Positions 50,793 through 58,943 of a stretch of DNA of 64,000 bases are shown in pieces. Under the pieces are notes generated by a model. That model had not been told where the DNA came from. It ran no database searches and saw only the letters and a program-made list of their open reading frames with translations. The DNA is from an uncultured Eubacteriales bacterium. GTDB lineage: Bacteria > Bacillota > Clostridia > Christensenellales > Aristaeellaceae. Every line of letters starts with the position of its first letter. The first letter of the stretch is position 1. The DNA is taken from positions 1 through 64,000 of the forward strand of contig URJB01000005.1 in assembly GCA_900548145.1 (NCBI GenBank), read 5' to 3'. A program made the position numbers and the translations under genes.

Positions 50793-51778
50793 GCGATGCC
50801 GCCTCCTTCCCCGTTAGGATCCGCCTTGCGCAGGATGGACAGGGAGATCAGGATCAGCACCATCATGATCAGGGAAAGGGCGCTGCCCAGATTCCAGTCG
50901 CCGGCGGTCAGGAACGTGGTCTCGATCAGGTCGCCGAACATCTGGGTGGAGCCGCCGCCCAGCACCCGGGGAATGAAGAACGTGGTCACCGAGGGCATGA
51001 ACACCATCGTGATCCCGCTGATCACGCCGGGGATGCTCAGCGGCATGGTCACCTTCAGCAGGGTCTTGGCTTCGTTGCAGCCCAGATCCATGGCGGCCTC
51101 GCCCAGCTTGGGGTCCATCTTGCTCAAGCTGGTGTAGATGGGGAATACCATGAAGGGCAGGAAGTTGTACACCATGCCCAGCAGCACCGCCCCCTGATTG
51201 TACATCAGCTGCACCCTGCCCACGCCGATCCATTCCAGAAAGGCGTTGATCAGGCCGTTATCCTCCAAAAGGCTCATCCACGCGATGGTGCGCAGCAGGA
51301 AGTTCATCCACATGGGGATGATGAACAGCACCACCAGCGTGGAGCCCAGCTTCATGTGCCGGTCGGCCATGAACAGTGCCGCCGGGTAGCCCAGCAGCAG
51401 GGAAAAGGCCGTGCACAGGAACGCCATCCATAGGGAATAGACCAGCGTGTCCACATTGACGGAGCCCCGGGGAATGGTGGCGGCCACCTCGTCCCCGGCC
51501 ACGGCCCGCATGTTTTCCCGCATGATGTGGTTGCTGTCCCAGAACGCCCGGAAGTTATCCAGCGTCAGCTGGCCGCTGCCGTCGGTCAGAGCGTAATAGG
51601 CGATCAGCACGCAGGGAAGCAGCGTAAACAGGATCATCCACAGAATATAGGGCGAAGCGAACAGCGAACGCTTCACGCCGTGATTCCGCTTCACGCTCAG
51701 GGTCAGAAGCCCCAGAAACAGCATCAGCCCCGCGCCCATCAGCGCGTAGGCCCACCAGGGCAGCGATACGTTATACAT
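50789..51778 (-). CDS. potB: Spermidine/putrescine ABC permease PotB
   Basis: This 329-residue permease has the coupling motif EAAMDLGCNEAKTLLKVTMPL near 226-246 and the PotB-type FIPRVLGGGSTQMFGDLIE near 268-286. An extra hydrophobic helix (about 9-30) before the usual first helix is unlike E. coli PotB. ATG 51778 was chosen because GAGGAGG lies nine bases upstream; it sits inside the last codons of potA, and the earlier start at 51796 lacks a site. Confidence 0.9.
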   Translation of the reverse strand: MYNVSLPWWAYALMGAGLMLFLGLLTLSVKRNHGVKRSLFASPYILWMILFTLLPCVLIAYYALTDGSGQLTLDNFRAFWDSNHIMRENMRAVAGDEVAATIPRGSVNVDTLVYSLWMAFLCTAFSLLLGYPAALFMADRHMKLGSTLVVLFIIPMWMNFLLRTIAWMSLLEDNGLINAFLEWIGVGRVQLMYNQGAVLLGMVYNFLPFMVFPIYTSLSKMDPKLGEAAMDLGCNEAKTLLKVTMPLSIPGVISGITMVFMPSVTTFFIPRVLGGGSTQMFGDLIETTFLTAGDWNLGSALSLIMMVLILISLSILRKADPNGEGGGIA

Positions 51779-52853
51779 CCGCGATCGCCTCCTCATCCAC
51801 CGGCGGCTCCGGCATGGGATGCATGATATGAATGTTGTAGGGCACGATGGTCAGGCCCACCCGGGAGCCCTGGGGCTGCATGATGGTGGAGTGGACCTTG
51901 AACACCGTTTCGCCGGTGTCGATCATCATTTCGTAGTGAACGCCCTTGAACAGCACGCTCTGCACCACGCCGGTCAGCTGGCCGATGTCCTCGCCCACGA
52001 TCATGATGTCCTCCGGGCGGATGACCACGTCCACCGGCGCGTTTTCGCCGAAGCCGGAATCCACGCAGGGGAAGTCGAAGCCGCAGAAGTTCACCAGCTC
52101 GTCCTCGATCATGGTGCCCCGCAGGATGTTGCTCTCGCCGATGAAGTTGGCCACGAAAGCGTTGGCCGGCTCGTCATACACGCTCTTGGGGTCGCCGATC
52201 TGCAGGATGTGGCCGTCCTGCATGACCACGATGGTGTCGCTCATGGTCAGGGCTTCTTCCTGATCGTGGGTCACGTAGATAAAGGTGATGCCCAGCTGCT
52301 GCTGCATGCTCTTCAGCTCCAGCTGCATCTCCTTGCGCAGCTTCAAGTCCAGTGCGCCCAGCGGCTCGTCCAGAAGCAGCACCTCCGGCTCGTTCACCAG
52401 CGCCCGGGCAATGGCGATGCGCTGCTGCTGGCCGCCGGAGAGCTGATCCACGCCCCGCTTGCCGTATCCCTTCAGGTTGACCAGCTCCAGCATCCGGTCC
52501 ACCTTCACGTCGATCTCCTTGCGACCCATTTTCTTGATCTTCAGGCCGAAGGCGATGTTGTCCCGCACGTTCAGGTGGGGAAACAGCGCGTATTTCTGGA
52601 ACACGGTGTTCACCCGGCGCTTATAGGGCGGCACGGCGGTGATGTCCTTGCCCTCAAAAAACACGGTGCCCGTGGTGGGGTATTCAAACCCGCCGATGAT
52701 CCGCAGGGTGGTGGTCTTGCCGCAGCCGGAAGGGCCCAGCAGCGTCAGGAACTCCTTTTTGCGGATGTAAAGGTCGATATCGCTCAAAACGGTGGTTCCG
52801 TCGAACTCCTTGGATACGTTTTTCAGTTCAATGAGGTGTTCCTGTTCCATCAT
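51771..52853 (-). CDS. potA: Spermidine/putrescine ABC transporter ATPase PotA
   Basis: This 360-residue ATPase has Walker A GPSGCGKTT near 39-47, Q-loop FQKYALFPHL near 85, signature LSGGQQQR near 139-146, Walker B VLLLDEPLGALD near 159 and switch His in YVTHDQEEA near 194. The C-terminal TOBE-type domain (about 240-350) is of the MalK/PotA kind. Two ATG codons stand side by side (52853, 52850) after AAAGGAG. It follows the regulator by 32 bases. Confidence 0.94.
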   Translation of the reverse strand: MMEQEHLIELKNVSKEFDGTTVLSDIDLYIRKKEFLTLLGPSGCGKTTTLRIIGGFEYPTTGTVFFEGKDITAVPPYKRRVNTVFQKYALFPHLNVRDNIAFGLKIKKMGRKEIDVKVDRMLELVNLKGYGKRGVDQLSGGQQQRIAIARALVNEPEVLLLDEPLGALDLKLRKEMQLELKSMQQQLGITFIYVTHDQEEALTMSDTIVVMQDGHILQIGDPKSVYDEPANAFVANFIGESNILRGTMIEDELVNFCGFDFPCVDSGFGENAPVDVVIRPEDIMIVGEDIGQLTGVVQSVLFKGVHYEMMIDTGETVFKVHSTIMQPQGSRVGLTIVPYNIHIMHPMPEPPVDEEAIADV

Positions 52854-52885
52854 GACGGTACAGCTCCTTTAGCAGGCTCAAGCTC

Positions 52886-53419
52886 TCAAAAGCTCGGCGG
52901 AGTAGAGATCCAAAGAATGACGGCGGGGTGAGCGCCGGTGTTTTCCAGATAATGGGTCGTGTTGGGGTGCAGGCAGAAGCTGAAGCCCTTCCGCACCCGG
53001 TAGGTGCGTTTGCCCGCCACCAGATTTACCTGACCGTGAAGCACATAGCCGAACTCCTCGCTTTCCAGCGGCGGCAGTTCATTGCTTCGGGCCCCCGGCT
53101 GCAGTTCCAGCAGGATGGGTTCCATGCTGTTGCGCTGAGCGTCGGGCACCAGCCAGGTAATCTTCTTATCGTCCTCTTCCTTTTCGAACATGTCCTGCGG
53201 GGCGTAGACCACTTTTTCCGCCGAATCGTCGGAGAAAAACTCCTTCAGGCTGGAACCGAGGCATTCCAGCATGTCCGTCAGGGTGGCGATGGACGGCGAG
53301 GCCAGATCCCGTTCCACCTGCGAAATAAAGCCCTTGCTCAGCTCGCAGCGGTCGGCCAGTTCTTCCTGCGTCAGGTTGCGCTGGATCCGCAGTTCCTTCA
53401 GCTTCTCCCCAATGTTCAC
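52886..53419 (-). CDS. XRE-cupin regulator of the polyamine operon (PuuR-like)
   Basis: This 177-residue regulator has an N-terminal XRE helix-turn-helix (about 5-60; LKELRIQRNLTQEELADRCELSKGFISQVE) and a C-terminal cupin domain (about 100-175; GYVLHGQVNLVAGKRTYRV, LHPNTTHYLEN). This pairing in front of potABCD is widespread and controls polyamine uptake. It starts with GTG at 53419 after a weak ribosome binding site; the nearby ATG at 53427 is out of frame. A palindrome upstream is the probable operator. Confidence 0.88.
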   Translation of the reverse strand: MNIGEKLKELRIQRNLTQEELADRCELSKGFISQVERDLASPSIATLTDMLECLGSSLKEFFSDDSAEKVVYAPQDMFEKEEDDKKITWLVPDAQRNSMEPILLELQPGARSNELPPLESEEFGYVLHGQVNLVAGKRTYRVRKGFSFCLHPNTTHYLENTGAHPAVILWISTPPSF

Positions 53420-53459
53420 CGAGGCTCATCTCTTTCCGATGGGTGTTGTTTTCGTCCGT

Positions 53460-53480
53460 GAGTTTAGAAATAGTAAACTC
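53460..53480. promoter_or_regulatory. Candidate operator of the pot operon
   Basis: GAGTTTA and TAAACTC form a perfect inverted repeat with a seven-base spacer, 40 bases upstream of the regulator's start codon. On the minus strand the left arm includes TTTACTAT, which could be the -10 box, so binding would block the polymerase. Confidence 0.6.
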
Positions 53481-53570
53481 GCAAAACAGTATGTATTTAA
53501 TCACAAAGCAGGGGGGATGTCAATAGAATTTGTCGTTTTTTGCGCGGAAAATTCGAAGGCTCAAACACGC

Positions 53571-53621
53571 AAAAACCGTCCTGCCTTCAGCCGTGTTTCG
53601 GCCCGGACAGGACGGTTTTTT
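53571..53621. terminator. Bidirectional terminator
   Basis: AAAAACCGTCCTG pairs with CAGGACGGTTTTT around a 24-base loop. It ends the yitT-like gene on the minus strand and lies upstream of the pot promoter region. Confidence 0.82.
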
Positions 53622-53637
53622 GTTTCTACCTATTAGA

Positions 53638-54507
53638 TTACATCACGCCGCGGAAGCCCTTGCCGATGATCTCCGTGGTGTTCGTGATGAGGATAAAGCA
53701 GGAAGGATCCACGCTCTTGGCGTACAGGCGCAGCTTGATGGCCTGCGCCCGGTTCACCACCGTCAGGATGACGGTCTTGTTCTCGTGGGTGTACGCGCCC
53801 TCGCCCTGCATGTCCGTCGCGCCCCGGTGCAGATCCTTCACAATAAAGTCGATGATCTGCTCCGGCTTGCTGGTGATGATCTGGAAGCACTTATGCACGG
53901 CGATGTTTTCCAGCACCATGTCCACGATGACGGATTTCAGCGCCAGTCCCAGCAGGCTGAACATCCCCGTTTCGATGCCGAAGGCAATGCCGGACACCAC
54001 CGTAATGGTAAAGTCCACAAACAGCAGGCACTGGCCAATGTTGATGTTGGTCTTGCTCTTGAGGATCATGGCCACGATGTCCGTGCCGCCGCTGGAAGCC
54101 TGCATATTGAACATGATGGCGCTGCCGATGGCGGGGAAGGTGACGGCGAAGATCAGCTCCAGCAGGGGCTGATTGGTCAGAGGCGCGTCCATGGGGCAAA
54201 TGTACTCCAGCCCCCAGATCACGCAGGACATCAGCAGGCTCACATAGGCGGTGCGGAAGCCGAAGGAGCGTCCGAATACCAGAAAGCCCAGCAGCAGCAG
54301 GCTCTGGTTGATGATGAACACAAACGCGCCCGCCGACAGGTTCGGGGCGTAATGGCCCAGAATGATGGAAATACCGCTGACGCCGCCGGTGGAGAAATGA
54401 TTGGGGAATTTGAAGAAATAAATCCCTACGCACATCAGCAATGTGGCCAGCGTCAGCATGGTATAGTCCCGCACGATCTGAGCAGGCGTTTGTTTTTCCT
54501 TCTGCAT
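53638..54507 (-). CDS. YitT-family membrane protein
   Basis: This 289-residue protein has five or six N-terminal helices (to about residue 190), with FSTGGVSGISIIL near 38 and ASSGGTDIVAMIL near 137 that mark the YitT family, and a C-terminal DUF2179 domain (about 205-289). The function of the family is unknown; the soluble domain has a ferredoxin-like fold suggestive of ligand or metal sensing. It lies downstream of the XRE/S24-like gene on the same strand with a 32-base gap, so co-transcription is likely. Confidence 0.9.
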   Translation of the reverse strand: MQKEKQTPAQIVRDYTMLTLATLLMCVGIYFFKFPNHFSTGGVSGISIILGHYAPNLSAGAFVFIINQSLLLLGFLVFGRSFGFRTAYVSLLMSCVIWGLEYICPMDAPLTNQPLLELIFAVTFPAIGSAIMFNMQASSGGTDIVAMILKSKTNINIGQCLLFVDFTITVVSGIAFGIETGMFSLLGLALKSVIVDMVLENIAVHKCFQIITSKPEQIIDFIVKDLHRGATDMQGEGAYTHENKTVILTVVNRAQAIKLRLYAKSVDPSCFILITNTTEIIGKGFRGVM

Positions 54508-54539
54508 CTTTTCGTTCTCTCCTTACGTTTTCCGGGCGG

Positions 54540-55271
54540 TTACAGGCTGAATTCCACGCGCACGGCGCGGCCCACGAAGTTCAGTTCCGGCAGGGCGCAG
54601 CTCTCGCCTGCGTATTCCCGGTCGTAGCTCTGCAGAAGCACGTTCATCGCGTCCAGCTTCTTCACCTTGCGCAGGAAGCGGTGGCCGTCCTTTTCCACCA
54701 GCATGATGGCCCCGTCAATGGGGCTGCCGGCGGGCACGATCAGGCAAAGATCCTCCCGCATGATGCGGAAGCCCCGCATGGTATCATCGGGAGCCTGAAA
54801 ATAGAAGACCTTTTCAGGCGCAGAACCCTCGATGCGGCCATCCATAATGGGCAGCAGCCGGTGATCCACTTCCTTCATGACGGCGTTGTACACCGGCACC
54901 CGCTTCAGCACGCTGCTGAGCGCGTCCAGCCACACGCCGCCGGTGATGTTCTTGCTTTCTTCCTCGCTTTGGGAGCTGTAGACCTTCTCCGCCTCCCGGG
55001 CGCGGGGCGCAGGCTTCGGCGCGGCTTTGGGCGCGGCGGTCTGCAAATCGACGGTGGCGGCGATGTCGTCCAGGCTGAACCCGGCCTCGTTCTGCTCGGT
55101 CAGCCCCATTTTCTTCAAAATGCGGCGGGCCTGATCGTCCGCGATGATGCGGGTGCCCGCCTCCACATCCTTCAAATAGCCCTCGCTCACGCCGCCCAGC
55201 TTGGCCACCTGCTTCAGTGTCATGTTCCGGCGCAGACGCTCGGTATGCAGCAAATCTCCCAAACGGCTCAT
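54540..55271 (-). CDS. XRE regulator with S24-like C-terminal domain lacking the catalytic Ser
   Basis: This 243-residue protein has an N-terminal helix-turn-helix (about 2-60; LLHTERLRRNMTLKQVAKLGGVSEGYLKDVE), a Pro/Ala-rich linker (about 78-95) and a C-terminal LexA/CI-like domain (about 125-243). In that domain the usual G-D-S-M reads DDTM, so the autocleavage Ser is a Thr; a Lys is seen in FLRKVKK. It may be a regulator that uses the fold for dimerisation only. ATG 55271 was chosen because GGGAGG lies nine bases upstream. Confidence 0.72.
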   Translation of the reverse strand: MSRLGDLLHTERLRRNMTLKQVAKLGGVSEGYLKDVEAGTRIIADDQARRILKKMGLTEQNEAGFSLDDIAATVDLQTAAPKAAPKPAPRAREAEKVYSSQSEEESKNITGGVWLDALSSVLKRVPVYNAVMKEVDHRLLPIMDGRIEGSAPEKVFYFQAPDDTMRGFRIMREDLCLIVPAGSPIDGAIMLVEKDGHRFLRKVKKLDAMNVLLQSYDREYAGESCALPELNFVGRAVRVEFSL

Positions 55272-55434
55272 AGAGATGATCCTCCCATAAAAAACAGAAT
55301 AAAAACAAAAGCCTTTTGGAGTATACCACATCCCTGCGGCGAATGGACAGGGAAAAAATGAAAAATTGCTCTCTTTTTCAGGTCATTCTTCGGGCGCTTC
55401 GTCAAAAAATCACAAAATATTAGCGTGAGGACTT

Positions 55435-55461
55435 TTTACAAACAGAAAAATGTGATATACT
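55435..55461 (+). promoter_or_regulatory. Extended -10 promoter for the NifU-like/GGGtGRT pair
   Basis: TGATATACT gives an extended -10 box (TATACT at 55456-55461). TTTACA lies at 55435-55440 with a short 15-base spacer, compatible with an extended -10 promoter. Confidence 0.6.
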
Positions 55462-55469
55462 ACACCTGT

Positions 55470-55488
55470 ATGTGTCCACATTACACAT
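55470..55488. promoter_or_regulatory. Inverted repeat at the start site of the NifU-like gene
   Basis: ATGTGT and ACACAT flank a seven-base spacer just downstream of the -10 box, a position suited to a repressor site. The cognate protein is unknown. Confidence 0.4.
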
Positions 55489-55515
55489 TATGTTGGAACA
55501 GGAGGAACCAATTCG

Positions 55516-56217
55516 ATGCAATACTCCAAGGAAGTTGAAGAAATGGTATGCGTCGCCAAGGGCCCGAACCACGGCCCCGCGCCCATTCCCGAAGAAGGCA
55601 AGTGGGTGCAGGCGAAGGAGATCAAGGACATCTCCGGCCTGACCCACGGTATCGGCTGGTGCGCCCCTCAGCAGGGCGCCTGCAAACTGACCCTGAACGT
55701 CAAGAACGGCGTCATTGAAGAAGCGCTGGTGGAGACCATCGGCTGCTCCGGTATGACCCATTCCGCCGCTATGGCCAGTGAAATTCTGCCCGGCAAAACC
55801 ATTCTGGAAGCGCTGAACACCGACCTGGTGTGCGACGCTATCAACACCGCCATGCGCGAGCTGTTCCTGCAGATCGTCTACGGCCGCACTCAGTCCGCCT
55901 TCTCCGACGACGGTCTGGTCATCGGCGCGGGTCTGGAAGACCTGGGCAAGGGCCTGCGCAGTCAGGTCGGCACCATGTACGGCACCAAGCTGAAGGGCAC
56001 CCGTTATCTGGAAATGGCCGAAGGCTATGTGCTCAAGCTGGCGCTGGACAAGGACGATCAGGTCTGCGGCTACCAGTTCCTGTCTCTGGGCAAGATGATG
56101 GACGCCATCAAGAAGGGCATGTCCCCCAACGAAGCCTACGAGAAGAACATCGGCACCTACGGCCGGTTCAAGGCGGAAGACGGCGCGGTCAAGTGGATCG
56201 ACCCGCGCAAGCAGTAA
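55516..56217 (+). CDS. NifU-like iron-sulfur scaffold-related protein
   Basis: This 233-residue protein resembles the NifU/IscU-like partner found next to GGGtGRT genes. Cys residues that could hold a cluster occur in GIGWCAPQQGACKL near 46-60, ETIGCSGMTHSAAM near 76-89, DLVCDAIN near 108 and QVCGYQ near 185. It does not have the exact three-Cys spacing of IscU. CAGGAGG lies before ATG 55516. It is 16 bases upstream of the GGGtGRT gene, so the two are an operon. Biochemical function is not known. Confidence 0.75.
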   Translation: MQYSKEVEEMVCVAKGPNHGPAPIPEEGKWVQAKEIKDISGLTHGIGWCAPQQGACKLTLNVKNGVIEEALVETIGCSGMTHSAAMASEILPGKTILEALNTDLVCDAINTAMRELFLQIVYGRTQSAFSDDGLVIGAGLEDLGKGLRSQVGTMYGTKLKGTRYLEMAEGYVLKLALDKDDQVCGYQFLSLGKMMDAIKKGMSPNEAYEKNIGTYGRFKAEDGAVKWIDPRKQ

Positions 56218-56233
56218 TAGGAGGTGTGCAGAA

Positions 56234-57250
56234 ATGGCTTTGTTTGAAGGTTTTGAACGTCGCATGCCTCAGCTCCAGCCTGTGCTTGAAAAGTATGGCT
56301 TCAAGGATTTTGATGAGCTGAAGGCTTTCAACAATTCCAAGGGCGTTGACGCCTACAAGATCGTGGAGGGCATCCAGCCCATCGCTTTCGAAAACGCCAA
56401 GTGGGCTTATGAACTGGGCGCGGCCATCGCGCTGAAGAAGGATGTCAAGACCGCCGCCGAGGCTGCCAAGTGCATCGGCGAAGGCCTGCAGGCTTTCTGC
56501 ATCCCCGGCTCCGTCGCCGACCAGCGTCAGGTGGGTCTGGGCCACGGCAATCTGGGCGCCATGCTGCTGGACGAGAAGACCGAGTGCTTCGCGTTCCTGG
56601 CCGGCCACGAGTCCTTTGCCGCTGCGGAAGGCGCCATCGGCATCGCCCGCAACGCCAACAAGGTCCGCAAGACTCCCCTGCGCGTCATCCTGAACGGTCT
56701 GGGCAAGGACGCCGCCATGATTATCAGCCGCATCAACGGCTTCACCTATGTGCAGACCAAGTACGACTACCTGTCTGCCGACGTGAAGGAAGACCACGCT
56801 CTGACCATCGTCAACGAGACCAAGTACTCCGACGGTGAGCGCTCCAAGGTTCGCTGCTACGGCGCGGACGACGTGCGCGAGGGCGTTGCCATCATGTGGC
56901 ACGAGGGCGTGGACGTTTCCATCACCGGCAACTCCACCAACCCCACCCGCTTCCAGCACCCCGTGGCGGGCACCTACAAGAAGGAATGCTGGGAAGCCGG
57001 CAAGCAGTACTTCTCCGTGGCTTCCGGCGGCGGCACCGGCCGTACCCTGCATCCCGACAACATGGCCGCCGGCCCCGCCTCTTACGGCATGACCGACACC
57101 ATGGGCCGTATGCACTCTGACGCTCAGTTCGCCGGTTCTTCCTCCGTTCCCGCTCACGTGGAAATGATGGGCCTGATCGGCATGGGCAACAACCCCATGG
57201 TCGGCGCGACCGTGGCTGTGGCCGTGGCTGTAGAGGAAGCACAGAAGTAA
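56234..57250 (+). CDS. GGGtGRT family protein
   Basis: This 338-residue protein carries the family-naming motif in SVASGGGTGRTLHPDN near 258-273 and the strongly conserved GHGNLGAMLLDEKTECFAFLAGHESFA stretch near 101-128, given here in parts. It has no signal peptide. The family is known from many anaerobes and always follows a NifU-like gene, but its reaction is undefined. Codon use is strongly biased and the ribosome binding site (AGGAGGTG) is close to ideal, suggesting high expression. Confidence 0.88.
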   Translation: MALFEGFERRMPQLQPVLEKYGFKDFDELKAFNNSKGVDAYKIVEGIQPIAFENAKWAYELGAAIALKKDVKTAAEAAKCIGEGLQAFCIPGSVADQRQVGLGHGNLGAMLLDEKTECFAFLAGHESFAAAEGAIGIARNANKVRKTPLRVILNGLGKDAAMIISRINGFTYVQTKYDYLSADVKEDHALTIVNETKYSDGERSKVRCYGADDVREGVAIMWHEGVDVSITGNSTNPTRFQHPVAGTYKKECWEAGKQYFSVASGGGTGRTLHPDNMAAGPASYGMTDTMGRMHSDAQFAGSSSVPAHVEMMGLIGMGNNPMVGATVAVAVAVEEAQK

Positions 57251-57261
57251 TTTCTTCGTGT

Positions 57262-57309
57262 ATTTTTCACAAAAATGTGGTCACTTAAGCGCCGTAAATT
57301 GTGAAAAAT
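57262..57309. repeat. 11-base inverted repeat, candidate att-site arm
   Basis: ATTTTTCACAA (57262-57272) and TTGTGAAAAAT (57299-57309) are perfect inverted copies 26 bases apart. They lie next to tandem repeats and an integrase remnant, so they may be integrase-binding sites of an old attachment region. Confidence 0.5.
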
Positions 57310-57327
57310 GACGAGTGATTTTTGTTC

Positions 57328-57372
57328 ACTCGTACACTACTCGTACATTACTCGTACACCTCTACTCGTACA
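57328..57372. repeat. Four ACTCGTACA direct repeats
   Basis: ACTCGTACA begins at 57328, 57339, 57350 and 57364, a period of 11, 11 and 14 bases. The first copy also forms the right arm of a hairpin (ACGAGTGA/TCACTCGT, 57311-57333). Short phased repeats next to an integrase gene are typical of arm-type binding sites. Confidence 0.65.
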
Positions 57373-57381
57373 CCAAAAACG

Positions 57382-57420
57382 ACTCCCTCGTGGCTTACGC
57401 TGCGAGGGAGTTTTTGTTTT
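57382..57420 (+). terminator. Terminator of the GGGtGRT operon
   Basis: ACTCCCTCG pairs with CGAGGGAGT around a 12-base loop, followed by TTTTGTTTT. It lies 130 bases past the GGGtGRT stop. Confidence 0.82.
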
Positions 57421-57425
57421 ACCAT

Positions 57426-57560
57426 TTATCTTATTTTGCAGATTTCGTCCATCAGCCAGGTGGGATCGCGGCAGGTGTAGACCTTCTCGGTGATGTCCGT
57501 AATCTGGTGGCCCACCATGTACTTGATGGCGTATTCGTCAACATTGTACTTCTTGGCCAT
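57426..57560 (-). pseudogene. Tyrosine recombinase (integrase) C-terminal remnant
   Basis: A 44-codon reading frame on the minus strand matches only the end of a phage-type tyrosine integrase. It contains AIKYMVGHQ with the conserved His, then ITDITEKVYT with the nucleophile Tyr, and a typical C-terminal tail (TWLMDEICKI). In the same frame the codons KHT stand just before the ATG, equivalent to the end of the H-x-x-R box, and upstream of them comes the stop codon of the metalloprotease-like gene. So the first 85-90% of the integrase is gone and the break lies at the R-H-T box. It is too short to act. Confidence 0.8.
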
Positions 57561-57569
57561 GGTGTGCTT

Positions 57570-58781
57570 TTACCAGTAAAATTCGCCCCACCCGATCAAG
57601 TCCAGCCCGTACAGCGTACCAATCCCGTTCAGGCGCACATAAGCCATGCCGTCCATGGGAATAATGCCCTCCTTGTCGATGGTCGTCAGCAGGTTTCCGT
57701 TCGCGTCAAACACATCGACCGTGGTCAGGCAATCGACCTTCAGCTGCGCGGCTGAAACGTCCTTCCCCTTGTAGTCGCGCAGGTAGAGCATCGCCTGAGA
57801 CAAGTCCACATACAGATCGGAATAACGCACGGAGCGTCCGGACAGCCGCGCAACGTTTTCAAGGCGATTAAAAGTCGGATACAGCGTCACCTGCTGAACG
57901 CCCCGCAGATCAATCGGCGCGTCCATATCCCCGTAGTCGAACAGGGCGCTGTTCTCCTTCAGCCATGGATAAAATCCGTCCAATACATCCTCGCCATAGC
58001 TGGCCTTCAGGGCGCTGACTTCCCTTTCGACCCGCTTCCCCTTTGTGGCTTGATCCAGTGCCGTCATCCATGCCGTGTCGTTTCCATACACCCGATCCAG
58101 ATAGGCCATAAAACGCAATCCTTCGCTGTAGCCCGGATTGCCGGAATAGGGATAGGGTTCTTTCATCCAGTGAGACAGTTCCTCCGTATACAGTGTTTCT
58201 TCGTCTTCCAGTGCAACGTTATAGAGGATCTGTTGGGACGGGCCGACCGCATAGGCCAGCGCCGGGTCGTTTTCTTCCAGCCACTTTGCCGTTTGATAGG
58301 AGGTATATTCCGCAAAGCCTTCCGCCATCAGCCGGCTTTCCCAATCCTCCGAAGCCTCGTGATAAAAGTAATTCAGGGTATGGCTCATTTCATGTAAAAT
58401 GGCATAGCTGCCATTAGCCAGAAGATCCGCTGGGTAAAGGTCGATCTGGTTCTGATACGCAACGGGGACGTAGAATTCCCCCTCCTCCGACGTTTCGTTT
58501 GCGCGGCACCGCACCTCGATCTTCCGCGCATAGGCTCCGTCTTCAAAGCGAATGCCGCTGACCGTCTCCATGGCGCGGTATATCCCTTCCCACCGTTCCA
58601 TCAGGTCGCCCGGCACGTACACGCCCGCGTCGATCGACACATGGAAGTGTTCGCTGAAAAGCTCGATCGGCTCGCTGGTGATGGTTCCCTGGGGAAACGT
58701 CACAGCCTGTTCCGCAAAGGCCGGTATCACCATGCACAGCAGGAGGAGCGCCGTTAGAAAGATCGCCGTTTTTTTCTTCAT
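57570..58781 (-). CDS. Secreted HExxH zinc metallopeptidase-like protein
   Basis: This protein of about 403 residues has a signal peptide ending near AFAEQ and a gluzincin-like centre: HEMSH at 132-136 (numbering from the first Met) and a downstream Glu in MAEGFAEYTSY near 156-160, the likely third zinc ligand. The C-terminal third is beta-rich. No lipobox or wall anchor is seen. The second ATG (58781) is preferred because AAAGGA lies nine bases upstream; 58787 is possible. Its stop codon abuts the integrase remnant, so one end of this gene marks a rearrangement junction. Confidence 0.75.
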   Translation of the reverse strand: MKKKTAIFLTALLLLCMVIPAFAEQAVTFPQGTITSEPIELFSEHFHVSIDAGVYVPGDLMERWEGIYRAMETVSGIRFEDGAYARKIEVRCRANETSEEGEFYVPVAYQNQIDLYPADLLANGSYAILHEMSHTLNYFYHEASEDWESRLMAEGFAEYTSYQTAKWLEENDPALAYAVGPSQQILYNVALEDEETLYTEELSHWMKEPYPYSGNPGYSEGLRFMAYLDRVYGNDTAWMTALDQATKGKRVEREVSALKASYGEDVLDGFYPWLKENSALFDYGDMDAPIDLRGVQQVTLYPTFNRLENVARLSGRSVRYSDLYVDLSQAMLYLRDYKGKDVSAAQLKVDCLTTVDVFDANGNLLTTIDKEGIIPMDGMAYVRLNGIGTLYGLDLIGWGEFYW

Positions 58782-58943
58782 TTTCATTTTCCTTTCAACG
58801 TCTATTTGTGGAAGGCCGTCTTTTTATGTCGTTTTCGGTCGATTTACCAGCAGTATAATGCCGCGTTCTTTTCCTGTCAAGGCCTTTCCATGGGCGCACT
58901 TTCCTTAGCTCCCCTGCCGTTCGCGCTGTGCGGGCGTTTTCCC

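Noticed and set aside
57328..57372. CRISPR-like array
   Set aside because: The repeats are only nine bases with two- to five-base gaps and there are no cas genes.
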